A stretch of DNA of 47,700 nt from assembly GCA_003220935.1 (NCBI GenBank), contig QHTT01000073.1, positions 1 to 47,700 of the forward strand. The letters are read 5' to 3'. The notes beneath the pieces are model-generated. The model was not told the DNA's origin. It saw nothing but the letters and a program-made list of their open reading frames with translations, and made no database searches. The position numbers were made by a program, and so were the translations under genes. This DNA is from Gemmatimonadota bacterium (GTDB lineage Bacteria; Gemmatimonadota; Gemmatimonadetes; Gemmatimonadales; GWC2-71-9). Positions within the stretch are counted from its first letter, which is position 1, and each line of letters opens with the position of its first letter. Below are positions 36,386 to 45,494 of this stretch, in pieces.

Positions 36386-37174
36386 GTGACCCGCGTCCTG
36401 CTCGGGGTCGCGGTCGCCGCGTGTTCCACGCTCGCCGCTCCCGCGGCTGGGCCCCCCGTGTGGCAGCTCGTGTGGCACGATGAGTTCGACGGCCCAGCGC
36501 TCAACGCCACGAAATGGGTGCGCGAGACCGGGGGCGACGGCTGGGGGAACGGCGAGCTCGAGTTCTACACCGACCGCGTCGCGAACGCGCACATCGATGC
36601 GGGCTACCTCGTCATCGAGGCCCGCCGCGAGTCGCTCGCCACCCGCGAGTACACCTCGGCCCGGCTCAAGACCCAGGGGTTGGGCGCGTGGAAGTACGGT
36701 CGCATCGAGGCCAGTATTCAGATACCGCGTGGGCAGGGGCTGTGGCCCGCTTTCTGGATGCTGGGCGATAATATCCCCTCCGCCGGCTGGCCCGGGTGCG
36801 GCGAGATCGACATCATGGAGAACATCGGCAAGGAGCCCGGCCGGGTACACGGCACGGTGCACGGCCCCGGGTACTCCGGTGCGCAAGGCGTTGGCCGCGC
36901 ATATGACCTGCCCGCGGGCGCCTTCGCTGACACCTTTCACGTGTACGCCGTCGAGTGGGAGCCGGATGCGATTCGCTGGTACGTCGACAGCACCCTCTAC
37001 CTGACCGTCACCCCCAAGAGTCTTCCTGGCCGCTGGGTGTACGACCATCCGTTCTTCATCATCCTCAACGTTGCCGTGGGCGGTTACTGGCCGGGCAGCC
37101 CGGATGCAACCACCATCTTCCCGCAGACGATGCGGGTGGACTACGTGCGGGTGTACGAGAAGCGGGGCGGGTGA
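36386..37174 (+). CDS. GH16 family glycoside hydrolase lipoprotein
   Basis: 262 residues. The catalytic segment GEIDIMENIG gives the GH16 ExDxxE signature with E140, D142 and E145. Family features LVWHDEFDGPALNATKW, SARLKTQGLGAWKYGRIEAS and GQGLWPAFWMLG are present. GH16 enzymes cleave beta-1,3/1,4-glucans, agarose and carrageenan; this one resembles laminarinase-type members (inferred). The N-terminus VTRVLLGVAVAAC ends at a lipobox Cys (C13), so it is probably a surface or periplasmic lipoprotein. Start GTG lies two bases after the TPR gene. Its stop overlaps the next gene. Confidence 0.9.
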   Translation: MTRVLLGVAVAACSTLAAPAAGPPVWQLVWHDEFDGPALNATKWVRETGGDGWGNGELEFYTDRVANAHIDAGYLVIEARRESLATREYTSARLKTQGLGAWKYGRIEASIQIPRGQGLWPAFWMLGDNIPSAGWPGCGEIDIMENIGKEPGRVHGTVHGPGYSGAQGVGRAYDLPAGAFADTFHVYAVEWEPDAIRWYVDSTLYLTVTPKSLPGRWVYDHPFFIILNVAVGGYWPGSPDATTIFPQTMRVDYVRVYEKRGG

Positions 37175-38808
37175 GCACGCCGGCCGCCTTGCTGCTCGCG
37201 GTCGTGCAGGCGGTGCCGGCGCAGGACAGGGTGGACGTCTGGACCGCGCCCCCGCTCGAGAACGTGTTTCGCAACACGACGAAATCCCAGCGCGCCACTA
37301 CTATCATTCGGCTCACCGCGGCGCGCGGCGAAACCGAGTCCGCGCAGATCGTGCTGCGGGCGAGAGAGACCTGCCTCGACTCGGTTCGCATTGAGCCATC
37401 GCTCCTGATTGGGACCAGTGGCCGCCGGCTCGCCCCCGGCGCCGTCCGCGTCAATTGGATCGGATATGTGTGGCTAAGCCGCAATTCCGACCATACGCCA
37501 GAGAACGAGCTGGTGCGCCGTGCACCGGACGACTTTCCCGACCCGTTGCTCGACGATGAGAGCGTCGCCCTGTGCGCGGGGTCGAGCCAACCCGCCCTGG
37601 TGCGGGTGGCGATTGCGCGCGAAACCGTGCCCGGTGTCTACAACGGCACCGTGTCGCTTCGAGCCGGGGCCAAGCTGTTGCGGACCGTCCCGCTAACCGT
37701 CGACGTGCTGCCGGTCACCTTGCCCGAGCTCCCGTCGCTCAGGGTAACGCACTGGTTCAGCTCGCGGGCTATCGCCCTGCAGCATCACGTCGAGGAATGG
37801 AGCGAGGAGCACTGGAAGTTGCTCCGGGCCTATGCGGACGACATGCGCGCGCACGGCCAGACCATGTTCGAGACCGATCTTGAGCTGATTCGGGTCAGCC
37901 GGGAATCCGACGGCTCATACGCGTTCGACTACAGCAGGCTCGATCGCTGGGTCCAGCTCTTCTTGTCCTCCGGCTTGAGCGATATCGAGCTGATGCATGT
38001 CGGACGTCGCACAGAGCCGTGGGCATGGACCAACCCGTTCGAGCCGTCGCCGCGTCCCGCTATCGTCGCAGCGAGCGGCGATACCACCCAGGTACCGCTC
38101 GAGGATTTCCTGCAAGACCTCCAGCGCCACCTGATCGAGCGCGGCTGGATCGACCGGGCGGTCATCCATGTCGCCGACGAGCCGATAGTGGAGAACGTCG
38201 ATTCCTGGCGCGCGCTGTCACGCCGCGTGCACGCTGCGGCCCCCCGGTTGAAGCGGATCGAAGCCGTCCAGGCCCCGGATTTCGGGCGTGACCTGGAGAT
38301 CTGGGTGGTCGAGCTGAGCTTCTTGGAGCGGTGGTACGACAGCTATCGAGCGCGCCAGCAAGCGGGCAACATGGAACTGTGGTGCTACGCGTCCTGGCTG
38401 CCGCAGGGCGCGTACCCCAATCGCTTGATCGACTACCCACTGTTGAAGACCCGCTTGCTGCCGTGGATGGCGCTGCGGTACGAGCTGAGTGGATGGTTGC
38501 ATTGGGGCTTGAATCAATGGCCGCGCGACGTCGACCCGAACAAGGGCCTGTTCGCGCCGGGCGACGACTTCATCGTGTATCCCGGGCGAGACGGTCCCCG
38601 CTCGAGTCTCCGGTGGGAAGCGTTTCACGACGGCGTGGAGGATCACGCCTTGTTCACCCTGTGGCGGCGACGCGACCCCCGGGCGGCGCTGGCGGCCCTG
38701 CGTGCGGTCATTCCGTCCTTCACCACGTACCCGCGCGATCCGGCCGTACTGCTCGCGGCGCGCAGACGGGCGTTGCTCGCGCTCGCTCGGTCGCCGCAGG
38801 CACGCTGA
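37171..38808 (+). CDS. DUF4091-domain protein, GH123-like glycoside hydrolase
   Basis: 545 residues with a short signal-like N-terminus (STPAALLLAVVQAVPAQ). A beta-sandwich N-terminal domain is followed by a TIM-barrel-like region containing VIHVADEPIVENVDSW, where Asp-Glu matches the catalytic pair of GH123 and DUF4091. The C-terminal region has WLHWGLNQW and GDDFIVYPGRDGPRSSLRWE, also typical. Some DUF4091 proteins cleave N-acetylgalactosaminides, but substrate is not certain here. GTG 37171 overlaps the GH16 stop. The next gene begins after a 69-base gap with a promoter-like sequence. Confidence 0.82.
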   Translation: MSTPAALLLAVVQAVPAQDRVDVWTAPPLENVFRNTTKSQRATTIIRLTAARGETESAQIVLRARETCLDSVRIEPSLLIGTSGRRLAPGAVRVNWIGYVWLSRNSDHTPENELVRRAPDDFPDPLLDDESVALCAGSSQPALVRVAIARETVPGVYNGTVSLRAGAKLLRTVPLTVDVLPVTLPELPSLRVTHWFSSRAIALQHHVEEWSEEHWKLLRAYADDMRAHGQTMFETDLELIRVSRESDGSYAFDYSRLDRWVQLFLSSGLSDIELMHVGRRTEPWAWTNPFEPSPRPAIVAASGDTTQVPLEDFLQDLQRHLIERGWIDRAVIHVADEPIVENVDSWRALSRRVHAAAPRLKRIEAVQAPDFGRDLEIWVVELSFLERWYDSYRARQQAGNMELWCYASWLPQGAYPNRLIDYPLLKTRLLPWMALRYELSGWLHWGLNQWPRDVDPNKGLFAPGDDFIVYPGRDGPRSSLRWEAFHDGVEDHALFTLWRRRDPRAALAALRAVIPSFTTYPRDPAVLLAARRRALLALARSPQAR

Positions 38809-38839
38809 TTTTCTCACCTCCTATACGTTGGCCCCGTTC

Positions 38840-38868
38840 TTGCGCCCCATGGAAGCTCGCGATATATC
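38840..38868 (+). promoter_or_regulatory. Possible sigma70-type promoter for the sigma-factor gene
   Basis: TTGCGC (38840-38845) and TATATC (38863-38868) are separated by 17 bases. Transcription would begin near 38875, only a few bases before ATG 38878. There is no Shine-Dalgarno sequence, so the mRNA may be nearly leaderless. The match to consensus is moderate. Confidence 0.4.
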
Positions 38869-38877
38869 AACCAGCCC

Positions 38878-39459
38878 ATGGCCTTCGAGCTGCGTCGTCG
38901 TTCCGCTGTGGCGTCGAGCGCGTTACCGCAGGACTGGGTGGCGCGCATCCGGGCAGGAGACGAGGCTGCGTTCGAGGCCATGTTCCGGGCCTATTACGAC
39001 CAGCTGTGCCGCTACGTCGCCGCGTACCTTGGGAGCCGGGACGCCGCCGAGGACGCCGTGCAGGGGGTGTTCGCGCGCCTCTGGGAGGATCGCGCCCACT
39101 GGGCGGTGGGTGAGGTGCGACACTATCTCTATGCGGCCGTGCGCCGCCGCGCCATCAGCCAGATCCGGCGGATGGCCGTGCAGCGGCGCGCCGCGCCCTT
39201 ACTGCTGGAAGAGAGCGGTGGCGCCGGTCGGGCGTCGGCGGATGCCGAGTTTGAGGCCGAGGAGCTGTGGCGCCGGCTGGAGCGCGCCCTCGCCGCGCTG
39301 CCCCCGCGGACCCGTGCGGCGTTCGTGCTGAGCCGCCAGGAAGGCTTGAGCTACCAGGAGGTAGCGCTGCGGATGACCATCTCACCCAAGACCGTCGGCG
39401 TGCACATCGGACGAGCACTAGCGGTCCTCAGGAAGGTCATGGCGTCGGCCGGTAAGTAA
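38878..39459 (+). CDS. ECF sigma factor, FecI-like
   Basis: 193 residues with sigma-70 region 2 (DEAAFEAMFRAYYDQLCRYV to RLWEDR) and region 4 (LPPRTRAAFVLSRQEGLSYQEVALRMTISPKTVGVHIGRAL). The family is that of sigma factors beside FecR and SusC in Bacteroidetes and Gemmatimonadota. It should recruit RNA polymerase to the SusC operon when released by FecR. A 27-base gap separates it from fecR. ATG 38878 is in frame with MAFELRRRSAVASS, which is likely to be unstructured. Promoter evidence is given separately. Confidence 0.92.
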   Translation: MAFELRRRSAVASSALPQDWVARIRAGDEAAFEAMFRAYYDQLCRYVAAYLGSRDAAEDAVQGVFARLWEDRAHWAVGEVRHYLYAAVRRRAISQIRRMAVQRRAAPLLLEESGGAGRASADAEFEAEELWRRLERALAALPPRTRAAFVLSRQEGLSYQEVALRMTISPKTVGVHIGRALAVLRKVMASAGK

Positions 39460-39486
39460 TCCCCCCTGCTGCGGCGTCATAACAAC

Positions 39487-40491
39487 ATGATGACGGTCGA
39501 CTTCGTCGCGCTCGGCCGCTACCTGAACGGGCAGGCCTCCCCGGAGGAGCGCGCCGCCGTCGAGGCGTGGCTGGGCGCTGACGCGGAGCGCCGCGCCGCG
39601 GTCGTCGCGCTGCAAGCGGCCTGGGCCGCCGACACGCGACACCACCAGGCGCCATACGACACCGACGCTGCCTGGCGCCGGTTTCGGCACCGCGTGGGGC
39701 GGACGACGCGACTGGCCGCGCCGGTGCCGGCGCGCTGGCGCCTTCCCGCGATCGCGGCCGGGCTCGTGGCCCTGCTCGGGGTCGGGGGAGTGTGGTGGCT
39801 CGGCGCGCACGCGGTCGCGCGGGCGCCCGCGTTGCGGGACTACGCCACCCCCCGGGGCCGGCGTGCAGTCTTCCGGCTGCTGGATGGGACGGAGATCACG
39901 CTCAACGCCGACAGCCGGCTCCGCGTGCCGGTTCGATTCGGGGCCCGCCAGCGCGATGTGTACTTGGACGGCGAGGCGTACTTCAGCGTGGTGCACGATG
40001 CCGCCCGCAGCTTCGTCGTGCACACCGCCCGCAGTGCCATTCGCGACGTCGGCACCAGGTTCGGGGTTCACGCGTACGCCGATGGAGCGGGTGACCGCGT
40101 CGCGGTGGCGGAGGGCACTGTGGCCGTGGCCGTGCCGGCGGCGCCGGCCGCGGGCGAGACGCCGCTGCGCGCCGGCCAGGTGGCAACGCTGTCCAGCGCG
40201 GGCGCCGTACACGTACTGCGCGGCGCCAACGTGACGGCCGAGCTGGCGTGGACCCGCGGACGCCTCGTCTTCGGGAGCCTGCCGCTCGGCGAGGCCGCAC
40301 AGCGGCTGGGCCGGTGGTACGACCTCGACGTTCGCGTCGCGGATTCGGAGCTCGCGCACCGGCCGGTCACGGGCTCTTATGGCGACGAGCCCGTCACGCA
40401 AGTCCTCACGCTCATCACGGCCGCCGTGGGCGCTCGCTACGAGTGGCGCGGCCGGTCGGTGACCATCTCAACGGCCAACGGACCACGGTAA
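39487..40491 (+). CDS. FecR-family anti-sigma factor
   Basis: 334 residues. The N-terminal cytoplasmic part (MMTVDFVALGRYLNGQASPEERAAVEAWL) matches the DUF4880 sigma-binding domain. A single transmembrane helix lies at about 85-106. The periplasmic FecR domain (RRAVFRLLDGTEITLNADS, VYLDGEAYFSVVHD) follows, and the C-terminal DUF4974 segment (LVFGSLPLGEAAQRLGRWYD) ends the protein. It should sense the SusC receptor in the periplasm and release the sigma factor. ATG 39487 is the obvious start. Confidence 0.93.
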   Translation: MMTVDFVALGRYLNGQASPEERAAVEAWLGADAERRAAVVALQAAWAADTRHHQAPYDTDAAWRRFRHRVGRTTRLAAPVPARWRLPAIAAGLVALLGVGGVWWLGAHAVARAPALRDYATPRGRRAVFRLLDGTEITLNADSRLRVPVRFGARQRDVYLDGEAYFSVVHDAARSFVVHTARSAIRDVGTRFGVHAYADGAGDRVAVAEGTVAVAVPAAPAAGETPLRAGQVATLSSAGAVHVLRGANVTAELAWTRGRLVFGSLPLGEAAQRLGRWYDLDVRVADSELAHRPVTGSYGDEPVTQVLTLITAAVGARYEWRGRSVTISTANGPR

Positions 40492-40492
40492 C

Positions 40493-40509
40493 GCGCCCCC
40501 CCCGGGCGC
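40493..40509 (+). other. GC hairpin between fecR and susC
   Basis: GCGCCC (40493-40498) and GGGCGC (40504-40509) pair with a 5-base C loop, beginning two bases after the fecR stop. It could reduce read-through so that susC is mainly expressed from its own promoter. No T-run follows. Confidence 0.5.
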
Positions 40510-40534
40510 ACGCCACCGGAACGGGAGGTCGGAT

Positions 40535-43500
40535 ATGTACAGGGACGTCAACGTCAACACACGGGCCACGTGGCGCGTCACCGTCGCGATCGTTGCCGAG
40601 CTCACGGTCGCCGCGGGAGGGGGGGCGCTGCGGCTGGCGGCGCAGGACCCCGCGGCCGGCCTGGCGCTCGCCGCGGCCGGGCCGCGGTTCCTCGCCGCCG
40701 AAACGGGTCGCGCGAGCGACTCCGCGCGCTGGAGGGACGCGAGCAACGCCGCGGTGTTCCGCCAACGCATCTCGCTCGACCTGAGAGACGTGCCCCTCGG
40801 GGAGGCGCTGTCCGTCATCGCGCGGCGAGCCGGGCTACGGCTCACGTACAGCGCGGCGGTTGTGCCGCTCGATACGCCGGTGACGCTCAGCGCGTCGAAT
40901 CTCACTGTCGGCGCGGTGTTGAGCGCGGTCCTGTACGACACCGGGGTGGACGTGCTGCTCACGGCCCACGGGCAGGCAGCGCTGGTGAAGCGCGGGATCC
41001 TGGATGAGCCGCAAGTCGGCGCCGTCGTTGGCAGAGTCTCGGACTCGATCAGCGGTCATGGGGTCGGCCTCGCTACGGTCTCGGTCGAGGGTGTGGGACT
41101 CCGCGCCACGTCCGCGGACGACGGCAGCTACCGGATCGCGAACGTGCCGGTCGGGCCGCATACGGTGAAGGCAGCGCGGATCGGGTACGCCGCGGTGTCG
41201 AAGCCGGTCACCGTGCTCGCCGACCAAGACGTCGCGCTCGACTTCGCGTTGACGCCGCAGGCCACCGAGCTCGAGCAGGTGGTCGCCATCGGGTACGGCA
41301 CGACGGAGCGCCGCGAGCTGACGGGGGCCGTCTCCTCCGTCACGAGGGATCAGGTGGCGGCGGCGCCCGTGACGTCCCTCGACCAGGCGCTCCTGGGCCG
41401 CGCACCGGGCGTGGAGGTCGTCACATCGAGCGGGCAGCCGGGAGCCGGCGCCATGGTGCGCATTCGGGGAGGCAATTCCATCAAGGCAGGTAACGATCCC
41501 CTCTATGTGATCGACGGTGTGCCGGTGACCACCAACTTGAACGATGCTACGACAGGCACGCTGCTCGGAGAAGGTATGCGGGGCCTGAACCCGATCGCCG
41601 CGGTGGACCCGAAGGACATCGAGTCGATCGAGATCCTCAAGGACGCCTCGGCGGGCGCCATCTACGGTGCCCGCGCCGCAAACGGCGTGGTGCTGATCAC
41701 CACCAAGCAGGGGCGCGCCGGCCAGAACTCGGTGTCGTTCGGATCCTACTACGGCATCCAGGAGGTGCGGCGCACGCTGCCCCTGCTCAACGCGAGCCAG
41801 TTCGCCCAGATGGTGAATGCTGCGTACACCAACGCCGGTCAGCCGGCGCCGTATTCGCCCGCCGACATCGCCGCACTGGGGAGTGGAACCGACTGGCAGC
41901 ATGCGATCTTTCGCAGCGCCCCGATGCGCAGCGTCGACCTCTCCTTCTCGGGCGGGGACGCGGGCACGACATACTACGTTTCCGGGAGTTTGCTGCAGAA
42001 CGACGGCGTGGTCATCGGCTCCGACCTGAGCCGCGGGTCCTTCAGGCTCAACCTCGATCGCACCGTCAGCCGCAAGCTGCGCATCGGGAACCGGCTCAGC
42101 TTCAGCCGCTCGCAGGCGCACGTGCTGCCGAATGGCGGCGCGGCGTCGGTGATGGTGAACGCCCTGACCGCTCCGCCCACACTGCCCGTGACCACTGCCG
42201 GGGGCGAGTACTTCACCGGCATCAACCCGCTCACCGGCCGGCCGTTTCCCAATCCGGTTGCGACGGCGCTGGAGATCACGAACGAAGAGCGGGACAACCG
42301 CGCGATCGGCAACGTCTTCGCCGAGTACGACCTGCGGGATGGGCTGACGTTCCGCAGCACGCTCGGACTGGACTTCCTGAACTCGGTGCAAGACTACTAT
42401 GCGCCGTCCACCGTGCTCCCCGGACTGAACACCGGCGGCGAGGGGAGCCGCGGGCAAGCCGAAACGGTCAGCTGGTCGTTCGAGAACACGGTCCATTACA
42501 CGCGGCAATTCGGCCCGGCGCATAGCCTCGACTTGCTCGCCGGCACCACACTCCAGCGCACCAATACCGAGGGGGTCTCCGGCCTGTCGCAGGATTTCCT
42601 CACCGACGCCCTGCGCGTGAGCGGCTTGAACACGGCAAAAACGTTCGTCGGCGTCTGGACTCCGGCGCCGCACTCATCGCTCGCCTCGTCCTTCGCGCGC
42701 GCGAATTGGGGGATCGCCGACAAGTACTTGTTCACGCTCACCGGGCGGGTGGACGGCTCCTCCAAGTTCGGCGCGGGCCACCGCTACGGGTTTTTCCCGT
42801 CGGGCGCCTTCGCTTGGCGCGCGTCGGATGAAGCCTTCGTGAAGCGCCTCGGCCTGTTCGACGATCTGAAGCTGCGGGTGAGCTATGGCCGCACCGGGAA
42901 CCAGGACATCGGGAACTACGCCTCGCTGGCGACGCTGGGCAGCACCGTGTACGTGCTGGGCGGCGCGCGCGCGATCGGTTTCGTGCCCAGCAGCCTGGCG
43001 AACCCCGACCTCAAGTGGGAAACGACCAACGGGATCGACCTGGGCGCGGACGTCACCGTGCTGGGGAGCCGGGTCACGTTCACGGCCGACTACTACAGCA
43101 AGAAGACCCACGACCTGCTGCTCGATGCGCGCGTGCCATCGAGCTCCGGGTTCGGCAGCTCGGTGCAGAACATCGGCAGCGTGCGCAACCGCGGGTTCGA
43201 GCTGAGCCTCAACAGCGTCAACCTGACCGGCGGCGTCGTGGGCTGGGAGACATCGCTCAACCTGGCGTGGAACAGGAACCAGGTGCTCAACCTCGGCGCG
43301 GATTCCATCATCATCGATCCGTACGGCGTCGGCGGGGGCGCGCACCAGAGCCCGACCGTCCTCAAGGTCGGGGAGCCGATCAATTCGTTCTACGGCTGGG
43401 TGTACGCGGGGCTGCAGAGCGGGCAGCCGGTGTACCAGGACCTCGACGGGGACGGCCTGATCACCTCTTCAGACCGTACCATCCTCGGCAACGCCCAGCC

Positions 43501-43987
43501 CAAGTACACCGGCGGCCTCACCAATCGGCTCACGTTCCGCAACTTCGAGCTCTCGGTTTTGCTGCAGTGGTCCGTGGGCAACAAGATCTACAACATCAAT
43601 CGGTCGCTCCTCACGGCCGCCGGAGGCACCGCGAACCAGCTGGCGGACGTAGCGGTCGGCGGTCCCGGCATCCCGGCGCCCAAGATCGGCAACACGTTCG
43701 AGAGCCGCGAGTCCGACCTCTTCGTGGAGGACGGCTCATATCTCCGCGGGAAGAATATCCGGCTCAGCTACACCCTTCCCGCGACGTGGCTGGAGACCAT
43801 GCGTCTCCAGGCGGTGCGCCGGCTGCAGCTGTACGTCAGCGCGCAGAACTTCTTCACCGTCACCAATTATACCGGCTACGACCCGGAGATCAGCGAGTAC
43901 GCCACCACGAACCTCGCTCAGGGATTCGACTTCGGCACGTACCCGCAAGTGCGGCAGATCACCTTTGGATTCAGCGCCGGCTTCTAA
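40535..43987 (+). CDS. SusC/RagA-type TonB-dependent transporter with STN domain
   Basis: 1150 residues. A signal peptide runs to about residue 37 (...ALRLAAQ). An STN (secretin/TonB N-terminal) domain follows at about 77-153 (DVPLGEALSVIARRAGLRL), then a carboxypeptidase-D regulatory-like domain at about 162-255. The TonB box/plug start is ELEQVVAIGYGTTERRELTG, followed by plug segment RIRGGNSIKAGNDPLYVIDG. The barrel ends YPQVRQITFGFSAGF. SusC proteins move glycans through the outer membrane; the STN domain is the part that contacts FecR-type proteins, so this one is likely a transducer. GGAGG lies a few bases before the ATG. SusD follows. Confidence 0.95.
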   Translation: MYRDVNVNTRATWRVTVAIVAELTVAAGGGALRLAAQDPAAGLALAAAGPRFLAAETGRASDSARWRDASNAAVFRQRISLDLRDVPLGEALSVIARRAGLRLTYSAAVVPLDTPVTLSASNLTVGAVLSAVLYDTGVDVLLTAHGQAALVKRGILDEPQVGAVVGRVSDSISGHGVGLATVSVEGVGLRATSADDGSYRIANVPVGPHTVKAARIGYAAVSKPVTVLADQDVALDFALTPQATELEQVVAIGYGTTERRELTGAVSSVTRDQVAAAPVTSLDQALLGRAPGVEVVTSSGQPGAGAMVRIRGGNSIKAGNDPLYVIDGVPVTTNLNDATTGTLLGEGMRGLNPIAAVDPKDIESIEILKDASAGAIYGARAANGVVLITTKQGRAGQNSVSFGSYYGIQEVRRTLPLLNASQFAQMVNAAYTNAGQPAPYSPADIAALGSGTDWQHAIFRSAPMRSVDLSFSGGDAGTTYYVSGSLLQNDGVVIGSDLSRGSFRLNLDRTVSRKLRIGNRLSFSRSQAHVLPNGGAASVMVNALTAPPTLPVTTAGGEYFTGINPLTGRPFPNPVATALEITNEERDNRAIGNVFAEYDLRDGLTFRSTLGLDFLNSVQDYYAPSTVLPGLNTGGEGSRGQAETVSWSFENTVHYTRQFGPAHSLDLLAGTTLQRTNTEGVSGLSQDFLTDALRVSGLNTAKTFVGVWTPAPHSSLASSFARANWGIADKYLFTLTGRVDGSSKFGAGHRYGFFPSGAFAWRASDEAFVKRLGLFDDLKLRVSYGRTGNQDIGNYASLATLGSTVYVLGGARAIGFVPSSLANPDLKWETTNGIDLGADVTVLGSRVTFTADYYSKKTHDLLLDARVPSSSGFGSSVQNIGSVRNRGFELSLNSVNLTGGVVGWETSLNLAWNRNQVLNLGADSIIIDPYGVGGGAHQSPTVLKVGEPINSFYGWVYAGLQSGQPVYQDLDGDGLITSSDRTILGNAQPKYTGGLTNRLTFRNFELSVLLQWSVGNKIYNINRSLLTAAGGTANQLADVAVGGPGIPAPKIGNTFESRESDLFVEDGSYLRGKNIRLSYTLPATWLETMRLQAVRRLQLYVSAQNFFTVTNYTGYDPEISEYATTNLAQGFDFGTYPQVRQITFGFSAGF

Positions 43988-44006
43988 GCGGAACGGAGCC
44001 CATCTT

Positions 44007-45494
44007 ATGCGACGGACCAAGCTGCTCTCGGTGCTCGGCGGGCTGGCAGGGCTCGCCTTCGCAACGTCGTGCGACAGCTTTCTGGACCCGAGCCCGTCCG
44101 ACGTGCTCGCCCCGGAGAACTTCTACAAGACATCGTCCGACGCCGTCGCGGCGGTGAACGGCGTCTACGAGCAGGTCAAGTGGTCGTACTGGCTCGGCTT
44201 CTGGTACATGTCGGACATCGCGACCGACGACATCCTCGTCGGGCCCCGGTTCGGCTCGGACGGTCACCGGATGGGCGACTACATCTTCGACGCCACCGAG
44301 TGGCCCATGGGCGACATGTGGGGCAACGCGTACCGGACCATCAACCGGGCGAACGCCGTGCTCGATCGCGTGCCCGCGATCACCATGGACACGACCCTGC
44401 GTGCGCGGCTCCTGAATGAAGCCAGGTTCCTGCGCGCCCTCGCCTACTTCAACCTGGTGCGCTACTTCGGCGACGTGCCGCTGCTGGAGCACGAGGTCAC
44501 GTCGCTGAGCGGGCTGGCCGTATCGCGCACCCCAGCGGCCCAGGTATACCCGCTCATCGTGAGCGACCTGCAAGCGGCTGCCGCCGCGCTGCCCGCGTCG
44601 TATTCCGGGGCCGACGTCGGTCGCGCGACCAGCGGCGCGGCGCGGGCGCTGCTCGCCAAGGTGTACCTCACCCAGCAAGACTGGGCGAATGCCGCCCAGA
44701 CGGCCGGGCAGCTGATCACGAGCGGCCGCTACGCCCTGCTCGCCAACTGGAAGGACATCTTCAAAATCGCCACCGAGATCATCAACTCTGAGAGCATCTT
44801 CGAGATGAACTACGACGGCACGCTCGATCCCGGCGCGGGCAGCGTCCACACGCTGTTCAGCATTCCGTCCGGCTATCCCGGCGGCGATGCCTACGGGCTG
44901 ATGTACATTCCGCCGTCGCTGCAGAACCTGTTCGCCGTAGCCGACAAGCGCGGGAACAACGGAACGTTCATGACATCGCCGCACACCGACCAGCTCGGCC
45001 GCGTGGTCACGTGGACCGATCCCCCTGGGCCAGCCTTCAACAAGTACCTGGACGAGACCGACGCGGAGAACATGAACACCCGGGCGTGGGTCAAGCAATC
45101 CAACAACTGGATCGTCCTACGCTATGCCGATGTGCTACTGATGTACGCCGAGGCGGTGAACGAAGGCGGCGCGGCGACCGCGGGCAGCGCCGAGGCGGCG
45201 CTGAACGCCGTCCGGGTGCGCGCCGGTATCGCGCCGGTGTCCGGCCTGTCCCAAACCGCGTTCCGGGATTCGCTGCGCCTGGAGCGGCGGCGCGAGTTCG
45301 TCTTCGAAGGGCAGCGCTGGTTCGACCTGTCGCGCTGGGGGGTCCTCGACGCGGCGATCCGGGCCAAGACCATCGAGCTGCAGACCATCGCTCCGGGGGA
45401 GACGACCGTGCACGGCGTCCCGAGCAACCTGCTGCCCGTGCCGCAGTCGGAGCGCGACATCAACCCCAATCTGACGCAGAATCCGGGCTGGTGA
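44007..45494 (+). CDS. SusD/RagB-family glycan-binding lipoprotein
   Basis: 495 residues. The N-terminus MRRTKLLSVLGGLAGLAFAT is followed by a lipobox-like SC (C22). CDSFLDPSPSDVLAPENFYK is the SusD start, and RANAVLDRVPAI, ARFLRALAYFNLVRYFGDVP and ERRREFVFEGQRWFDLSRWG are family hallmarks. It caps SusC and binds the glycan at the cell surface. The ATG is 19 bases after susC with GGAACGGAG upstream; its stop overlaps the GH30 gene. Confidence 0.95.
   Translation: MRRTKLLSVLGGLAGLAFATSCDSFLDPSPSDVLAPENFYKTSSDAVAAVNGVYEQVKWSYWLGFWYMSDIATDDILVGPRFGSDGHRMGDYIFDATEWPMGDMWGNAYRTINRANAVLDRVPAITMDTTLRARLLNEARFLRALAYFNLVRYFGDVPLLEHEVTSLSGLAVSRTPAAQVYPLIVSDLQAAAAALPASYSGADVGRATSGAARALLAKVYLTQQDWANAAQTAGQLITSGRYALLANWKDIFKIATEIINSESIFEMNYDGTLDPGAGSVHTLFSIPSGYPGGDAYGLMYIPPSLQNLFAVADKRGNNGTFMTSPHTDQLGRVVTWTDPPGPAFNKYLDETDAENMNTRAWVKQSNNWIVLRYADVLLMYAEAVNEGGAATAGSAEAALNAVRVRAGIAPVSGLSQTAFRDSLRLERRREFVFEGQRWFDLSRWGVLDAAIRAKTIELQTIAPGETTVHGVPSNLLPVPQSERDINPNLTQNPGW

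Noticed and set aside
40835..42673. Reverse-strand open frame of 612 codons opposite susC
   Set aside because: Shadow of a TonB-dependent receptor; highly basic and without any recognisable domain.
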